The notes: a model not told the origin generated them from the sequence alone. A stretch of 64,000 bases of DNA from Ornithinimicrobium pratense (GCF_008843165.1 NZ_CP044427.1:2604001-2668000); one strand, 5' to 3'. Shown: positions 50,218 to 58,758, counted from the first letter of the stretch. Program-made: numbers and translations.

Positions 50218-50793
50218 ATGCTTCGACGCCTCGCGGCTCGCACCTTCTGGTCGCTCAGCCGCTGGAGACTGTCCACCGCGCCGGCACCGGACCGGCCCAC
50301 GGTGCTGGTCGGTGCACCCCACACCTCCAACTGGGATTTCGCGCTCATGCTCGGGATCACCTGGCGCCTGGACATGGATATCCGGTGGCTGGGCAAGCAC
50401 AGCCTCTTCACGGGCTGGCGTGGCCCGCTGATGCGTGCCCTTGGCGGCATCCCCGTTGACCGTTCGAACGCGGGCCGTGTCGTCGACGAGGTGCTCGAGC
50501 TCGTCCGGTCGGGCGAGGTCTTCGGTCTCGTGGTCACTCCCGACGGGACCCGCGGGGGGCACACCCACTGGAAGTCCGGGTTCTACCGCATCGCCCGGGA
50601 GAGCGGTATGCCGGTGACGCTGGGCTATGTCGACCGCACCACGATGACGACAGGTCTGGGCCCGACCCTGGAGATGACCGGAGATGTCCACGCTGACATG
50701 GACCGCATCCGGGCGTTCTATGCCGACAAGGCAGGCTTCCGTCCGGACCTGCGCGTCGAGCCGCGGCTGCGCGAGGAGACTCAACGGGTCTGA
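50218..50793 (+). CDS. Lysophospholipid acyltransferase (PlsC-like)
   Basis: 191 aa. Acyltransferase motif I is APHTSNWDFALM (H-x-x-N-W-D variant), motif II-III GGIPVDRSN with the glycerol-phosphate arginine, motif III TPDGTRGGHTHWKSGF. No strong membrane span apart from a short N-terminal stretch. Such proteins acylate lysophosphatidic acid or other lipids. Start M at 50218 was chosen because family similarity begins at LAARTFWSL. It is divergent from the RHH regulator whose operator overlaps its promoter region. Confidence 0.85.
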   Translation: MLRRLAARTFWSLSRWRLSTAPAPDRPTVLVGAPHTSNWDFALMLGITWRLDMDIRWLGKHSLFTGWRGPLMRALGGIPVDRSNAGRVVDEVLELVRSGEVFGLVVTPDGTRGGHTHWKSGFYRIARESGMPVTLGYVDRTTMTTGLGPTLEMTGDVHADMDRIRAFYADKAGFRPDLRVEPRLREETQRV

Positions 50794-50826
50794 CGCAGCT
50801 CACCCTGCCCAGATCACGTGACAGCA

Positions 50827-50876
50827 CTCCTGGGTGCTCCTTGGTGCTCCTGGGTTCTCCTGGGTGCTCCTGGGTG
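50827..50876. repeat. Five tandem 10-bp repeats CTCCTGGGTG
   Basis: Copies at 50827, 50837, 50847, 50857 and 50867; the second and third have one change each. They occupy the spacer between convergent plsC-like and nuoC genes. Short tandem repeats of this kind are replication slippage-prone. Confidence 0.8.
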
Positions 50877-50892
50877 GGGAACCGGCATACCG

Positions 50893-51450
50893 TCAGCCGC
50901 CGCGCGGCCCCCAGGACGGGTCGGGCACGCCGGGCGGGAGCAGCCGGCGGCGGGACGGCGAGCGCCGGGCGGTCGTCCCTGATCCCTCACCCGGCTCCTT
51001 GGCCCCCGGCCACGGTTTGGAGGCCCGGGCCGCGAGCACGAACTCCTTGCGCAACGGGTTGCCCTCGAACCCCTCGGGCAGCAGCAGCGGTCGCAGGCCC
51101 AGCCCGGTGCCGTCGTCGAAGCCCTCGACGCCCAGGCCGAACATCTCGACCAGCTCGCGCTCGTGCCAGGCGGCGCCACGGAACACCCCGGTGACCGAGG
51201 GCAGGGTGCCCCCGGCCGGCACCCGGGCCCGCAGCCGGATCCCGCGCAATCCCCCCTCCCTCGCCCTGGAGACGTCCAGGAGCTGGCAGACGACCTCCAT
51301 CCCCGGCCCCGGGAGGCCCTCCCCCTCCTGGGCATCGGTCTCGTCCACGGCGGAGAGCCAGTCGAAGAAGGCGAAGCCCTCGTCGCGGGCGGCCCGCACC
51401 GCCTCGTGCCACTCCGGGGGCCGGACCCGGCGCTCTTCGACCTGCGTCAT
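50893..51450 (-). CDS. nuoC: NADH-quinone oxidoreductase subunit C
   Basis: 185 aa. Core motifs of the peripheral arm subunit: FDWLSAVDE, a beta-rich middle, GAAWHERELVEMFGLGVEGFDD and LLLPEGFEGNPLRKEFVL. The segment ASKPWPGAKEPGE near the C-terminus is, as I recall, typical of the NuoEFG-less actinobacterial complex. A ~35-residue Arg/Pro tail follows. Start MTQVEERRV at 51450. It is alone: nuoD, the normal partner, is not adjacent on either side, and nuoAB lie 4.8 kb away. Confidence 0.9.
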   Translation of the reverse strand: MTQVEERRVRPPEWHEAVRAARDEGFAFFDWLSAVDETDAQEGEGLPGPGMEVVCQLLDVSRAREGGLRGIRLRARVPAGGTLPSVTGVFRGAAWHERELVEMFGLGVEGFDDGTGLGLRPLLLPEGFEGNPLRKEFVLAARASKPWPGAKEPGEGSGTTARRSPSRRRLLPPGVPDPSWGPRGG

Positions 51451-51544
51451 GGCTGCCACCCTACCCACGCGGATCCGATGAGCAGGGGCCACGGCAGCGG
51501 GCGCGGCACGGCCTTACGCCTGCGCGATCGGGTAGCCTCACCGC

Positions 51545-52171
51545 ATGCCCGATGCCCTGCCCGAGCTGGCGTCGGCGGTCGACGCGGGGGACCCAGTTCA
51601 GTCACGCCACGCCCTCCGCACCGTGCCACCCGAGCACGGTGACAACGCCCTCGCGCTCCTCGCCGGTCGGGCAGCCGAGGGGTCCGCCCTGGCCACCGAA
51701 CTGCTGGTCGAGCAGCTCGATGAGTCGGGGGTCATCCGTCGCTTCGTCTCCAGCACCCTCCTGGACGAGTCCGCTGTCGACGACGTCAGCCAGGACGTGC
51801 TGATCTCCGTCGCCGGTTCGATCCAGTCCTTCAAGGGCGAGTCCAAGGTCACCACCTGGGTGCACAGCATCGTCCGGCACCGAGTCGTGGACCACCTCCG
51901 GCGGCAGCGGGCAACCACTCCCCTGCCCGAGGACGACCTGGGGCCGGCGCAGCGGATGAGCTCGTTGCTCGCCACCCGCGCCACCGTCCAGGCCGCGCTC
52001 GCCGGGCTGCCCGATCTCTACCGCGCCCCGGTCGCCCTGCGCGATCTGGAGGGGCTGAGCTACGCCGAGGTCGCCGAGCGGCTCGACCGCAACGTGGGCA
52101 CCGTCAAGGCCCAGATCTCCCGGGGGCGAGCACTTGTCGCCTCCACGCTCAAGGGCGAGGAGTGGGCGTGA
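51545..52171 (+). CDS. ECF-type RNA polymerase sigma factor
   Basis: 208 aa. Region 2 VRFV-type helix: LDESAVDDVSQDVLISVAGSIQSFKGESKVTTWVHSIVRHRVVDHLRR; region 4: LAGLPDLYRAPVALRDLEGLSYAEVAERLDRNVGTVKAQISRGRALV. A ~55-residue N-terminal helical extension precedes region 2. Its last codons overlap a Ser/Thr kinase gene (GTG 52168 inside the TGA), so sigma and kinase are translationally coupled; there is no anti-sigma gene. Kinase-controlled ECF sigma factors are known in other lineages. Confidence 0.85.
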   Translation: MPDALPELASAVDAGDPVQSRHALRTVPPEHGDNALALLAGRAAEGSALATELLVEQLDESGVIRRFVSSTLLDESAVDDVSQDVLISVAGSIQSFKGESKVTTWVHSIVRHRVVDHLRRQRATTPLPEDDLGPAQRMSSLLATRATVQAALAGLPDLYRAPVALRDLEGLSYAEVAERLDRNVGTVKAQISRGRALVASTLKGEEWA

Positions 52172-53412
52172 CCTCTTCCGCCGCCGGTGCCCGATCCACC
52201 GGTGCCGTCCGCGCCGGTCGGTACCCACTCCAGGAGGTCATCGGGGTCGGGTCCTTTGCGACCGTGCACCGCGCGCTCGATGAGCGCCTCGACGATGTCG
52301 TGGTCGTCAAGATCCTCGCGGAGAACCACAGTCTCAACCCTGAGGTCCGGGAACGCTTCATCGCCGAAGGTCGCGCCCTACGGCGGGTGAGCAGCCGGCA
52401 CGTCGTGACCGTCCACGACATTGGGGAGAGCGACCGGCAGCAGCCCTACCTGGTGCTCGAGCTCGCCGACCGGGGTGACCTGGCCGAGCGTGTGAGGACG
52501 CTGCGGGCCGAGGGGTGGCGCGCGTCGGCCGCAGACCTGCTGGTGGTAGCCCGGCAGCTCGGTGCCGCCCTCGAGGCTGTCCATGCCGCGCGGCTGGTCC
52601 ACCGCGACCTCAGCCCCGCGAACGTCCTGCTCGCCTCCTCCCACACCGAGGGGGAGGAGACGCGCACCGCGCAGGCGGAGGCCGTCCGCGCCGACGAGCG
52701 GCTGGTCCTGGCCGACCTCGGCATGTGCAAGGACCTGGCGTTGGGCTCGGGGCTCACCGTGGCCGGCGGCACCGCCGGCTTTCGAGCACCCGAGCTGGAC
52801 GCCGGTCCGGCCGTCATCGACACCCGCGCGGATCTGTGGTCGCTCTCGGCGCTCGTCACCTGGCTGGCCGAGGGCGCCGACCTGCCCGAGCGGCTGCACA
52901 CGGTGCTGGCACGCGGTCAGGCGGACGATCCGGACGACCGCCAACCCGACGTGGCCACCTGGCTGGCCGAGGTCGAGGAGGCGCTCGAGCCGCCGCCACC
53001 GCAGGACGGTCAGGACCTGACGGACGAGGCGAGAGGCGGTGAGGGGGCGACGTCATACCGCGGTGCGTGGCGCCGAACGGCCGCGGTCGCCCTGGTGGCA
53101 CTTCTGCTCGGTTTGGGCGCCGGGTGGCTGCTGCGCGGGTCGGGTGATCCGCCCGCCGCGACCTCGAGCGCCCGTGTCCACATCGAGGCTCCCGAGCAGG
53201 TGCAGGTCGGGGAACCGGCGACCTTCACGCTGCGTCACCTCGGCGTCGACTCCTGGGTCTGGGTGCTGCCGACCGGCGAGCATGTCGTCGACGAGGAGAC
53301 GGTGACGCTCACCCCGACGGGCGCCGGGACGGCGACCCTGTCCGTCCGAGCCCTGGACCCCGAGGGACGCGACCTCGAGGACGTCCTGGAGTTCCAGGTC
53401 GCCGAGCCCTGA
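52168..53412 (+). CDS. Transmembrane serine/threonine protein kinase with extracytoplasmic Ig-like domain
   Basis: 414 aa. Kinase core: glycine loop GVGSFATV (residues 26-33), Lys48 in VVVKIL, catalytic HRDLSPAN (145-152), ADLGM in place of DFG, and APELDAG. All catalytic residues exist, DLG replacing DFG is tolerated in bacterial kinases. A membrane span (VALVALLLGLGAGWLL, about residues 304-323) is followed by an ~85-residue beta-sandwich domain (VHIEAPEQVQVGEPATFTL). This topology is a PknB-like receptor with a short sensor. GTG start at 52168 overlaps the sigma-factor stop codon. Confidence 0.85.
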   Translation: MTSSAAGARSTGAVRAGRYPLQEVIGVGSFATVHRALDERLDDVVVVKILAENHSLNPEVRERFIAEGRALRRVSSRHVVTVHDIGESDRQQPYLVLELADRGDLAERVRTLRAEGWRASAADLLVVARQLGAALEAVHAARLVHRDLSPANVLLASSHTEGEETRTAQAEAVRADERLVLADLGMCKDLALGSGLTVAGGTAGFRAPELDAGPAVIDTRADLWSLSALVTWLAEGADLPERLHTVLARGQADDPDDRQPDVATWLAEVEEALEPPPPQDGQDLTDEARGGEGATSYRGAWRRTAAVALVALLLGLGAGWLLRGSGDPPAATSSARVHIEAPEQVQVGEPATFTLRHLGVDSWVWVLPTGEHVVDEETVTLTPTGAGTATLSVRALDPEGRDLEDVLEFQVAEP

Positions 53413-53496
53413 GGCACGCCCCACAACGTGATGCAACCGATCGGGTCCGAGCACCGACAGACCTGATGTACGCACCCAACACAAGGGAAGATCATC

Positions 53497-54219
53497 ATGA
53501 AGCACGCACTGCACCGCCCGCTGCTCCCGCTCCTGGCGGCCGCGGCCCTGACCCTGTCCGCCTGCAGCCAGGAGGCTCCCGCAGAGTTCGAGGACACCGG
53601 CAGCCAGCAGCAGGCCGCCGTTGACGACACCCCGGACGCGACCGGAAATGCCGAGGAGTCGACGCAGGACACCGGAGGCTCGCAGTCCGGGTCCGACGCG
53701 GCCCAGGAGACCGACGACGCGACCTCGCAGTCCGGGTCCGACGCGGCCGAGGGGACCGACGACGTGACCTCGCAGTCGGCGGCCGCCGCCGGAGTCGACC
53801 CCAGCACCCTCGGCGAGCCGATCGCCACGGTTAACGTCCCCGCCCAGGTCGAGGGTGACCCGGAGGCGACGATGGACGTCAGCCTCTACTCCTTGACCCG
53901 AGACGGGGAGACGGTCGTCGGCATCTACTCCTTCCACGTGCGCTCCGAGAGGGGATCGGACGACGCGAGGTGGATCTACCACTACCTCGGCAGCCAAGGG
54001 TGGGAGCCGCACCTCATCGACACGCAGAACCTCACCCGGCACGACGTGCTGCGGCAGGGCCTCACCCGGGCTATGACCGCCCACCAGGGCGTGCAGTTCC
54101 GTCCCGGCCAGACGCTGTTCGCCTACGCTGCCTTCGCAGCACCGCCAGAGGACGTCACCACGATGACGGCCAGCCTCGTGGACGCAGGCGCGGTCGTGCC
54201 CGAGGTGCCGATCCGATGA
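53497..54219 (+). CDS. Lipoprotein with tandem SQSGSDAA repeat
   Basis: 240 aa. Signal peptide MKHALHRPLLPLLAAAALTL followed by lipobox LSAC (Cys23), so it is anchored to the outer face of the membrane. Residues 62-76 and 77-91 are a tandem 15-residue repeat SQSGSDAAQETDDAT/SQSGSDAAEGTDDVT (DNA repeats 53680-53724, 53725-53769), in an acidic linker. The C-terminal ~130 residues (VDPSTLGEPIATVNVP...) form an unknown beta-rich domain. It is 85 nt after the kinase and overlaps the OmpA-like gene by ATGA. Confidence 0.75.
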   Translation: MKHALHRPLLPLLAAAALTLSACSQEAPAEFEDTGSQQQAAVDDTPDATGNAEESTQDTGGSQSGSDAAQETDDATSQSGSDAAEGTDDVTSQSAAAAGVDPSTLGEPIATVNVPAQVEGDPEATMDVSLYSLTRDGETVVGIYSFHVRSERGSDDARWIYHYLGSQGWEPHLIDTQNLTRHDVLRQGLTRAMTAHQGVQFRPGQTLFAYAAFAAPPEDVTTMTASLVDAGAVVPEVPIR

Positions 54220-54827
54220 GGCGCCTCGGAGCCGCCCCTCGGCACTCGCCCCGGTTCGGCCGCACGTGGGCCGTGGTCGCGGGCACGGCCCTGGTGCTCA
54301 CCGTGACGGGCCAGGCCCTGGCCGACGAGCGGGGGGACGTGCTCGACTCCCTGCCCTCCTCCGCATGGGGTCAGAGCATCGTCGCGCTCGAGTCGAGCAC
54401 GACCGTGCTGGACGAACGCATCACCTATCTCGAGCCGAGAATCTCGCCCTTCGAGACCCGCACCACCGAGGGCGAGGAGACGGTCATCACGCTCTCCTCC
54501 GACATCCTCTTCGCCTTCGGCGAGGCCACGATCGAGCCCGAGGCCGAGCGCAGGATCGGCGAGCTGCTCGCCGACGTCCCCGACGGTGCGACCGTGCAGG
54601 TGCACGGCCACACCGACTCGATCGGCGGCAGGGACTTTAACCAGGCGCTGTCCGAGGACCGGGCCGAGACCGTCGCGGAGGTCATCCTGGCGGACCGGCC
54701 TGATCTGCAGCTCGAGGTCGAGGGCTTCGGAATGGATGACCCAGTGGAGCCGAATGCGACGGACGGCGAGGACAACCCCGAGGGGCGCGCGCTCAACCGT
54801 CGTGTCGAGGTCCGCTTCGACGGCTGA
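54216..54827 (+). CDS. OmpA-family peptidoglycan-associated protein
   Basis: 203 aa. A possible signal/anchor segment (TWAVVAGTALVLTVTGQALAD, residues ~17-37) precedes an OmpA C-terminal domain: ITLSSDILFAFGEATIEPEAERRIGELL, then GHTDSIGGRDFNQALSEDRAETV and NRRVEVRF. The Asp and Arg that bind meso-diaminopimelate are present. Start ATG at 54216 overlaps the preceding lipoprotein's stop codon. With the lipoprotein it may form a wall-facing sensor for the kinase/sigma pair. Confidence 0.82.
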   Translation: MRRLGAAPRHSPRFGRTWAVVAGTALVLTVTGQALADERGDVLDSLPSSAWGQSIVALESSTTVLDERITYLEPRISPFETRTTEGEETVITLSSDILFAFGEATIEPEAERRIGELLADVPDGATVQVHGHTDSIGGRDFNQALSEDRAETVAEVILADRPDLQLEVEGFGMDDPVEPNATDGEDNPEGRALNRRVEVRFDG

Positions 54828-54852
54828 CGGTAGCGGGGCCCCGGCCCACCGG

Positions 54853-54882
54853 CCCGGAAGTCGTCATCGGGCGTCTTCCGGG
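54853..54882. terminator. Terminator between the OmpA-like gene and P450
   Basis: Eight-bp stem CCCGGAAG with CTTCCGGG around a 14-nt loop, between convergent stop codons at 54827 and 54901. Confidence 0.5.
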
Positions 54883-54900
54883 TGCGGAGGGACCGCCACC

Positions 54901-56214
54901 TTAGGCAGGCGCGGGAGCAGAGAGGGGGAACCTGAGCCGGAACGGCGACAGCAGGGAGGGGAGCCGGCCCGGCTCCAGCCCGGCGGTGGAGCCAAAGGCC
55001 CGGGACCCGATGAGGTGGCCCAAGGCCGAGCTGGCGACCAGCAGCACGACGTTGCGGCCCGGGCACATCGCCGGCCCGCCGCTGAACGGCACCAGCGGCC
55101 AGTCCTCGTCGGTGCGCTCCTGCAGCCACTGGTCGGGGTCGAAGGTGTGCGCCTGCGGCAGGCGCTGGTCGTCGCGGTGGAAGAACGGCGCGAAGATCAC
55201 CAGGGAGGCCCCCTCGGGCAGGGTGCCGGTGCGCCAGGAGGTCTCGCGGGTCGCCTCCCTCAGGATGAGCGGCGTGGTCGGCCACAGCCGCAGCGACTCC
55301 AGCACGGCGGACCGCGTGAAGGGCAGGTCCGGCGCCCGGTCCAGCTCTGCCCGGACCCGGTCCGCGGCGCCGGGGTGGTCGGTCAGCAGGGCCAGTGCTC
55401 GCAAGCTCGCCCAGGTGGCGGCGTCGAAGGCGAAGAGCCACTGCGGGATCTGCTGGTGCGGTTCGGTCCCGGGAGGGGCAGGCGTCTGCGCCACCACCTC
55501 GGCCAGGCTCCCCGGCTCGGCTCGGTCGACATAGCCGCGCAGCCGCTCCAGGAACCGCGCCCGCAGTGCGGGCCTCCGCGGCGCCAGGTAGGACAGATTG
55601 CCCAGCCGCCGCAGGGTCAGCAGCTCGTCGGTGACTGCCTCGTCCTCCCGCGCGCTGTCCCCCAGCACCGCCCGGCGCACGATCCGCATCCAAGCGCGGG
55701 CATAGCTGTCCCAGTCCAGCTCGCCGGCAAAGTCGACGTGGCCCAGGAGCACGTCCATCTCCTCCTGGGCGACCTGCGCCATCCGCAGGCCGACCCGGGG
55801 GTGCACGACAGTCCCGGTGGCCAGCACGTCCTCGTTGAAGGGTCGTCGCTGCCGGCGGTCCTCGTTGCTGGAGGCCAGCACCCCGGCGGGCTGGAAGTGG
55901 CCGAGCGCCCCCCGCTTCTCTAGGGAGGCGGGCGCGAACGGCTCGGGGCTCTCGTTGAGGACGCGGTGGACGTCGTCGGGGTCCAGCACCAGAGCCAGCC
56001 GGCGGCCGGCCAGGTTGATCTGCACGGGGTCGGGTCCATGTTTCTCCCGGAGGCGCTGCATCTGGGTCAGCGCGTGCCGTTCGGCGTCCATCCGTTCCAG
56101 CAGGGTGACGGCCCGGGGGCGTCGGACGATCGGGCCCTTGACCACTGGCGGCAGCATCACCGTGCCTAGGGTGCGGACGAGGTCGGTCGGGCTGACGGTC
56201 GCGAGCTGTCCCAT
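54901..56214 (-). CDS. Cytochrome P450
   Basis: 437 aa. The helix K ExxR is ESLRLWPT, the PERF-like segment FDPDQWLQERTD, and the heme-ligand loop FSGGPAMCPGR has the cysteinate. In the helix I region, FAFDAATWASLRAL, the acid-alcohol pair is atypical: the Thr remains but the preceding acid is out of place. Function may be oxygenase or peroxide-linked. It follows nuoB by 32 nt on the same strand, so it may be cotranscribed with nuoAB; electron partners are not obvious nearby. Confidence 0.85.
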   Translation of the reverse strand: MGQLATVSPTDLVRTLGTVMLPPVVKGPIVRRPRAVTLLERMDAERHALTQMQRLREKHGPDPVQINLAGRRLALVLDPDDVHRVLNESPEPFAPASLEKRGALGHFQPAGVLASSNEDRRQRRPFNEDVLATGTVVHPRVGLRMAQVAQEEMDVLLGHVDFAGELDWDSYARAWMRIVRRAVLGDSAREDEAVTDELLTLRRLGNLSYLAPRRPALRARFLERLRGYVDRAEPGSLAEVVAQTPAPPGTEPHQQIPQWLFAFDAATWASLRALALLTDHPGAADRVRAELDRAPDLPFTRSAVLESLRLWPTTPLILREATRETSWRTGTLPEGASLVIFAPFFHRDDQRLPQAHTFDPDQWLQERTDEDWPLVPFSGGPAMCPGRNVVLLVASSALGHLIGSRAFGSTAGLEPGRLPSLLSPFRLRFPLSAPAPA

Positions 56215-56246
56215 ACCTTCTACCGTCTCAGGTCAGCCCGGTGACC

Positions 56247-56843
56247 TCATCTCGGAGGACCACCGCCGACCTCCGGCGGCGCGACCAAGCCGCGAGTGGC
56301 CTCTCCTGCCGACACGGGGCGGTCGGCATACCGTGCGCCCGGGCGCCGGGCCCGTGCCTGCCCCGGGACCTCTTCGGCGATCTGCTGCTGCAGCTGCACG
56401 ATGCCGGCCAGCAGCGCCTCCGGGCGCGGCGGGCAGCCGGGCACATAGACGTCGACCGGGATCAGCTGGTCCACGCCCTTGGTCACGCAGTAGGAGTCCC
56501 AGTAGGGGCCGCCGGAGTTGGAGCAGGCACCGAAGGAGATGACGTACTTCGGCTCAGGCATCTGCTCGTAGAGCCGTCGGATGGACGGCGCCATCTTGTC
56601 CGTCACCGTGCCGGAGACGACCATCAGGTCGGACTGCCGCGGCCCAGGGGCGAACGGAATCACCCCGAGACGGATGAAGTCGTGCCGGGCCATCGAGGCG
56701 CTGATGAACTCGATCGCGCAGCAGGCCAGGCCAAAGTTGAACACCCACAGCGAGTACTTGCGCCCCCAGTTGAGGACGACCTGGACGGCCCGGGGCGCCC
56801 TCTCCACGGGGGCGCCCACGCGGGGGTCGGGCAGGTCGACCAT
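56247..56843 (-). CDS. nuoB: NADH-quinone oxidoreductase subunit B
   Basis: 198 aa, peripheral subunit carrying cluster N2. The tandem cysteines in [10 protein letters not shown], the third in [11 protein letters not shown], and the fourth in [12 protein letters not shown] are intact. [12 protein letters not shown] is characteristic of the EFG-less actinobacterial form as I recall. The ~50-residue tail is Pro/Arg rich. ATG 56843 overlaps the nuoA stop by one base (TGATG). Confidence 0.94.
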   Translation of the reverse strand: MVDLPDPRVGAPVERAPRAVQVVLNWGRKYSLWVFNFGLACCAIEFISASMARHDFIRLGVIPFAPGPRQSDLMVVSGTVTDKMAPSIRRLYEQMPEPKYVISFGACSNSGGPYWDSYCVTKGVDQLIPVDVYVPGCPPRPEALLAGIVQLQQQIAEEVPGQARARRPGARYADRPVSAGEATRGLVAPPEVGGGPPR

Positions 56844-57199
56844 CACCACCACCTCAACAGGCCACGCCGCCACACGTGCAGCAGCGCCACGACGAGCACC
56901 CCGATGAAGATCGCCATCTCCACCAGCGAGGCCAGGCCGAGCTCGGTGCGGATGACCAGCGCCCAGGGGAAGAGGTAGACGGCGTCGACCGCGAAGATGA
57001 CGTACAGCAGCGCGAAGACGACATACCGGACGCTGCCCTGCTCCCACCCCGACCCGACGGGGTCGACACCGGACTCATAGGTGGTCAGCTTGGCGGGCGA
57101 GGGGTCGGCGGGCGCGAGCACGCGCCGGGCACCCATGGCGGCCGCCACGAGGGCGATGCCGGCCAGCAGGGTGAGGGCGACGACGAGATACTCACGCAT
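56843..57199 (-). CDS. nuoA: NADH-quinone oxidoreductase subunit A
   Basis: 118-aa membrane subunit with three helices; the conserved [41 protein letters not shown] carries the quinone-site Asp/Glu residues. It lies 11 nt downstream of a beta-lactamase-like gene, 1 nt overlap with nuoB, and nuoB is 32 nt before the P450 gene. Confidence 0.93.
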   Translation of the reverse strand: MREYLVVALTLLAGIALVAAAMGARRVLAPADPSPAKLTTYESGVDPVGSGWEQGSVRYVVFALLYVIFAVDAVYLFPWALVIRTELGLASLVEMAIFIGVLVVALLHVWRRGLLRWW

Positions 57200-57210
57200 C
57201 GTGCCTCACC

Positions 57211-58758
57211 CTAGTCCTCACCGCCCGCCAGGTGCTGCAGGCCGGCCCCGACGATCGTGCCCATCCGCAACTGGTCGATCATCGACTCGCTGCGCGTCTG
57301 CAGGACCAGCACGTAACCCTCAGGCGCGTCCTGCGCCGCGGCCCCGGTCTCGACGTAGTAGCTCAGCGCCAGCACCCCGGGGGCCGAGCCGCCCTTGAAG
57401 CCCTGGTAGGTCACGCTCTCGGGCACCTGCCCGCCCGGGTTGGCCGACAGGATCTCGCGCACCGGCCCGCCCGCCTCGGTGGCCGCCTGCTGCTGCAGAC
57501 GGGCGTGCATGGAACACACCTCACCCCCGGTGAGCGGCCAGTCCACCCCGTCCTGCCAGACCGGGGTCGTGACTGCGTCGACGTCGACCACCGACAGGTC
57601 CTGCGGCAGACCCTCGAGGACCGCCTGGCGCTCCTGGTGGGACGCCGCCCGGGCCCAGCGGTCCCGGACGTCCTGCTCCACGCCCCAGCCGAGGATGAAC
57701 AGCTCGCGCGTGGTCTGCAGTGGGGTGACGCGGTCGGGGTCGACCCCCGCCTGTTCGGCCGAGGAGCGCAGCCGGTCCTGGCCGACGGCGGCGATGAGCA
57801 GGTCGGTGGCGGTGTTGTCGCTGATCGAGATCATCAGCTCGGCGGCCTCCTGGACGCTCACCGTGGAGCCGGTCTCCCGGTCCTGCAGGATGCCCGAAGG
57901 CAGGCTCTTGACGGCGTCGGTGATCTCCAGCTCGTCGGCCCATGCCAGCTCCCCGGCCTCGACGGCGTCCACCAGCCCGGCGAGCACGAGCAGCTTGAAG
58001 ACGGAGCCGGTGGGCCGGGCCTCCCCGCCCGCCGGGAGGCCTTCGGTGGTGTGCACCGTCTGGCAGGTGCCGTCCCGGACCTCGCCGACGACGACCTGGG
58101 TCTGGGCGCCGAGGTCGGCCAGCGCGGCGTCCAGATCCGCCCACGCGCTGATCGCGGGTGGCTCCCCCGAAGTGTCCTCCTGGTAGGAGAGCATCTGGAT
58201 CCGGCCCTCGTCGTCCAGCCCGATCGACAGGATGAGTGGGCGCCGCTCGGAGTGCAGCGACAGGCTGGCGACGCGACCCGCCCCCACGGCGGCGTGGGTG
58301 ACCGTGTAGGGGCCGCTCAGGCGCAGGGGTCCGATACCCACGGAGAGCTCGAAGGCGCTGAGCTGGTCCTGGAAGGCCTGGTCGAACCGCTCGGCGAACT
58401 CCCCCGCCGAGACCACGCCTGTTTCCTCCTCCAGCAGGCCCAGCGCCCACCGGGTCTGCTCGAGCAGGTCCTCGTCGCTGATCACTGCGGCCAGGTCGAC
58501 CTCGGCCGGCGGCGCCGTCGTCGCGGGCGCGGTGGTCGCCCCCGCGTCGTCCGGCCCCCCGGTCGTCGCGTCCGGGGCGGGTGCCTCCGTCGTGCCCGGT
58601 TGCTGGCTCGTGGGCGCGCCCGCGCCCGTCGGGCTCACCGAGTCCTGGCTCATCGGGTCCTCCTGCCCTCCGGTGCAGGCGGTGAGCAGTAGCGCGGCGG
58701 CTGCTGCGCTGGCCACCACCCCGACGGAGCGGCGGGCACCTGCGGTGCGGGTCGGCAT
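57211..58758 (-). CDS. Class A beta-lactamase-like serine hydrolase lipoprotein
   Basis: 515 aa. Signal peptide with lipobox LLTAC (Cys28), then an acidic Thr/Pro/Ala-rich linker (about residues 30-95), then a domain containing SVFK (Ser252-x-x-Lys255), the SDN motif in ISISDNTATDLLI, and KGGSAPG as KTG equivalent. All three motifs of class A beta-lactamases are present; a true beta-lactamase, a penicillin-recognising carboxypeptidase and a related esterase all fit. The start ATG lies inside the octamer GGTATGCC. nuoA follows by 11 nt. Confidence 0.82.
   Translation of the reverse strand: MPTRTAGARRSVGVVASAAAAALLLTACTGGQEDPMSQDSVSPTGAGAPTSQQPGTTEAPAPDATTGGPDDAGATTAPATTAPPAEVDLAAVISDEDLLEQTRWALGLLEEETGVVSAGEFAERFDQAFQDQLSAFELSVGIGPLRLSGPYTVTHAAVGAGRVASLSLHSERRPLILSIGLDDEGRIQMLSYQEDTSGEPPAISAWADLDAALADLGAQTQVVVGEVRDGTCQTVHTTEGLPAGGEARPTGSVFKLLVLAGLVDAVEAGELAWADELEITDAVKSLPSGILQDRETGSTVSVQEAAELMISISDNTATDLLIAAVGQDRLRSSAEQAGVDPDRVTPLQTTRELFILGWGVEQDVRDRWARAASHQERQAVLEGLPQDLSVVDVDAVTTPVWQDGVDWPLTGGEVCSMHARLQQQAATEAGGPVREILSANPGGQVPESVTYQGFKGGSAPGVLALSYYVETGAAAQDAPEGYVLVLQTRSESMIDQLRMGTIVGAGLQHLAGGED

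Noticed and set aside
52600..52780. Kinase as a pseudokinase because DFG reads DLG
   Set aside because: Lys48, the HRDLSPAN loop and the Asp of DLG are intact; DLG occurs in active bacterial kinases.
57211..58758. Firm call of a resistance beta-lactamase
   Set aside because: SxxK, SDN and KGG motifs are shared with non-resistance serine hydrolases, and the protein is a lipoprotein with a long linker; sequence alone cannot decide.
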